Below are positions 13,145-14,462 of a DNA stretch of 14,462 nucleotides, piece by piece. This stretch comes from JAKQHY01 sp034429475 (GTDB taxonomy: Bacteria > Chloroflexota > Anaerolineae > B4-G1 > SLSP01). The position numbers and the translations under genes were made by a program. The stretch's first letter is position 1, and each line of letters opens with the position of its first letter. The stretch covers positions 1 to 14,462 of the forward strand of contig DAOUGD010000114.1 in assembly GCA_034429475.1 (NCBI GenBank). Direction: 5' to 3'. A model generated the notes under the pieces. It saw only the letters and a list, made by a program, of their open reading frames with translations. It ran no database searches and was not told the origin of the DNA.

Positions 13145-14305
13145 TTGAAAAAATACACGATGTTCGGCCTGTTGTACTTCGCCCAGGGGACGGTGTTGAG
13201 CTATTTCACCGCGCTCAATGCGATTTATTTCCTCTCCAAAGGGCTGACGATGAGCGACGTGGGCATCTTCGCCACCATCGCCATGATCCCATTTGTGATC
13301 AAAATTTTTCTGGGAATGTTGAGCGACAAGGTCAATCTGTTGGGAATGGGCTATCGCAAGCCCTATATCCTCATCGGATTGGGGGTGCAGGCGGTGTGCC
13401 TCATCATTGTGCCGTTCATTGACCCGAAGGCGAGCTACTGGTGGTTCGTGGCGATTGCCTTTGTTCTGCAAATGGCGATGGCGCTCTACGACACCTGCAC
13501 GGACGGCCTCGCGCTCGACACCATCCCCGAAGCCGAGCAGGCAACGATTCAGGGCTTCATGGTTGGCGGACGCGCGCTCGGCGTGGTGATCACCGCCTCC
13601 ATCGTCGGGTTGCTGGCGCAATACGTCTCGTGGGCGGCGGTGTTCTGGCTGCTGGCCGGCTTCACGCTGCTGCCGCTGCCGCTGGTGCTCGGCATCCGTG
13701 AAGCCCCCCGTCCTGTCGAGCGCACCTTCGAGTGGCGAGCCTTCGCCGCTTTCAAGCGCGGCGACGTGCTGGCGCTATCAGGCCTGGGCTTCGTGTTCTT
13801 CTTCATCATCGCCGGCTCCAACCAGATCGTGAACCCGTTCCTGGAAACCACCTTTGGCATCACCCTGAGCACCGCCGGGCTGATCACGACCGTGTGGGGC
13901 ATTGGCGTGGTGCTTGGCGGCGTGTGGGGCGGCGCAATCACCAACCGCTGGGGGAAGCCCCGCGCCATCAACGCCGCGCTCGCCATCTCCCTGCTCTCCG
14001 GGCTGATGTTGGCCTTCACGCCCAATGTGTGGCTGGTGTGGTCCATCGTTATCCTCTTCGGTCTCTCTTATGGGACATACCAAACGCTTTACTTCGCTTT
14101 GGCGATGCGCAGCAGCGACCCGCGCATTGCCGCCTCAATGTTCGCCATCCTGATGGCCGTCACGAACATCGCCCAGGCGGCAGGTATGGCCGCCAGCGGC
14201 TTCCTGACCGACGCCATCGCCTTCCGCTGGACATTCATCATCCTCGCCGCGCTCAACCTGCTGGCGCTGCCGCTACGCAAACCGGCGTTGGCGGGGGGCG
14301 AGTGA
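13145..14305 (+). CDS. Major facilitator superfamily transporter, AmpG/PAT-like
   Basis: 386 residues, hydrophobic throughout with about 11-12 membrane helices. The first helix carries FGLLYFAQGTVLSYF; the cytoplasmic loop between helices 2 and 3 is LSDKVNLLGMGYRKPYIL, the MFS A-like motif; ALYDTCTDGLALDTIPEAEQ corresponds to the conserved helix-4 region of AmpG and acetyl-CoA (PAT) carriers. The second half has TNRWGKPRAI, the repeat of that loop. Members move muropeptides, acetyl-CoA or other solutes across the inner membrane; substrate cannot be inferred. TTG 13145 is chosen from AAGGAG at 13131-13136. It follows the glycosyltransferase gene, so an envelope role is possible. The stop adjoins a repeat block. 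Confidence 0.88.
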   Translation: MKKYTMFGLLYFAQGTVLSYFTALNAIYFLSKGLTMSDVGIFATIAMIPFVIKIFLGMLSDKVNLLGMGYRKPYILIGLGVQAVCLIIVPFIDPKASYWWFVAIAFVLQMAMALYDTCTDGLALDTIPEAEQATIQGFMVGGRALGVVITASIVGLLAQYVSWAAVFWLLAGFTLLPLPLVLGIREAPRPVERTFEWRAFAAFKRGDVLALSGLGFVFFFIIAGSNQIVNPFLETTFGITLSTAGLITTVWGIGVVLGGVWGGAITNRWGKPRAINAALAISLLSGLMLAFTPNVWLVWSIVILFGLSYGTYQTLYFALAMRSSDPRIAASMFAILMAVTNIAQAAGMAASGFLTDAIAFRWTFIILAALNLLALPLRKPALAGGE

Positions 14306-14395
14306 GCGGATCAGCGAAAAAGCGGATCAGCGAATTACGAATTACGAATTACGAATTGCGAATTACGAATTGCGAATTACGAATTACGAATTACA
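14306..14395. repeat. Octamer then heptamer array (GCGGATCA; AATTACG x9)
   Basis: GCGGATCA, GCGAAAAA and GCGGATCA (14306-14329) follow the transporter stop without a gap. Nine AATTACG/AATTGCG heptamers (14333-14395, the last AATTACA) follow, ending five bases before AAAGGAG. This array is strongly AT-rich for the region. Confidence 0.92.
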
Positions 14396-14399
14396 AAGT

Positions 14400-14406
14400 A
14401 AAGGAG
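14400..14406 (+). promoter_or_regulatory. Shine-Dalgarno AAAGGAG for the last gene
   Basis: AAAGGAG is five bases before ATG 14412 and supports a real coding start at the window end. Confidence 0.75.
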
Positions 14407-14411
14407 TATCT

Positions 14412-14462
14412 ATGAATCCATCAACAAATCTCAAAATCAACCCCTCGCCCCCTCGCCCCCTC
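14412..14462 (+). CDS. 5' end of an unidentified gene, cut by window end
   Basis: Seventeen codons are visible (MNPSTNLKINPSPPRPL) with no stop, preceded by a good AAAGGAG. The family cannot be told. Codons 11 to 17 come from a CCCCTCGC octamer array (14441-14462), so the N-terminus already contains simple sequence. Confidence 0.6.
   Translation, partial: MNPSTNLKINPSPPRPL
14441..14462 (+). repeat. Octamer array CCCCTCGC at the window end
   Basis: Two perfect CCCCTCGC units and a partial third (CCCCTC) run to the last base. The unit is close to the reverse complement of the GAGGGGGA-type octamers at 12971-12994. Confidence 0.8.

Noticed and set aside
10898..14305. A dedicated biosynthetic or defence gene cluster
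   Set aside because: Polyprenyl synthase, glycosyltransferase and transporter are ordinary families without a core enzyme or effector that would define such a cluster.

Overview
The window is GC-rich DNA (one counted 60-base line, 5281-5340, is 47/60 G+C) with no rRNA, tRNA, transposase, phage or CRISPR signature. Hybrid kinases with a helical C-terminal tail, exported lipoproteins with long Pro/Thr linkers, a Tat-lipoprotein with a DUF362 domain, a membrane-fused spermidine-synthase-like protein and junctions full of short tandem repeats all suggest a Chloroflexota bacterium of the Anaerolineae type. That placement is an inference from protein style; there is no marker gene.

Layout. (a) 1-2735, plus strand: the 3' end of a hybrid sensor kinase (ATPase-receiver), a complete receiver-kinase protein, and a coupled AT-richer gene for a small membrane-anchored protein. 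(b) 2829-4013, minus strand: a lipoprotein serine hydrolase, convergent with the small protein and divergent from the next operon. (c) 4189-8536, plus strand: FGGY sugar kinase, D-2-hydroxyacid dehydrogenase and a directly abutting membrane spermidine-synthase-like protein. (d) 8597-14462, plus strand: TatD nuclease, Tat-exported DUF362 lipoprotein, long-chain polyprenyl diphosphate synthase, family 2 glycosyltransferase, MFS/AmpG-like transporter, and the first 17 codons of another gene cut by the window edge.

How genes may work together. The two kinases look like consecutive steps of a phosphorelay, with no DNA-binding output in the window. The FGGY kinase and dehydrogenase may belong to a sugar or sugar-acid route. 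Polyprenyl synthase, glycosyltransferase and transporter are compatible with quinone or envelope metabolism, but nothing in the sequence binds them into one pathway.

The most notable feature is between the genes. Most junctions are mosaics of very short tandem arrays whose unit is 7 or 8 bp, each array having a different unit and 3-9 copies. They begin at or inside the stop codon of one gene and end within 0-5 bases of the Shine-Dalgarno of the next. In places they enter coding sequence: they supply the TatD stop codon, code for the C-terminal tail of the glycosyltransferase, add residues to a kinase ATPase domain, and apparently replace the normal start of the glycosyltransferase. I found no other candidate for a new system; the enzymes themselves belong to known families.
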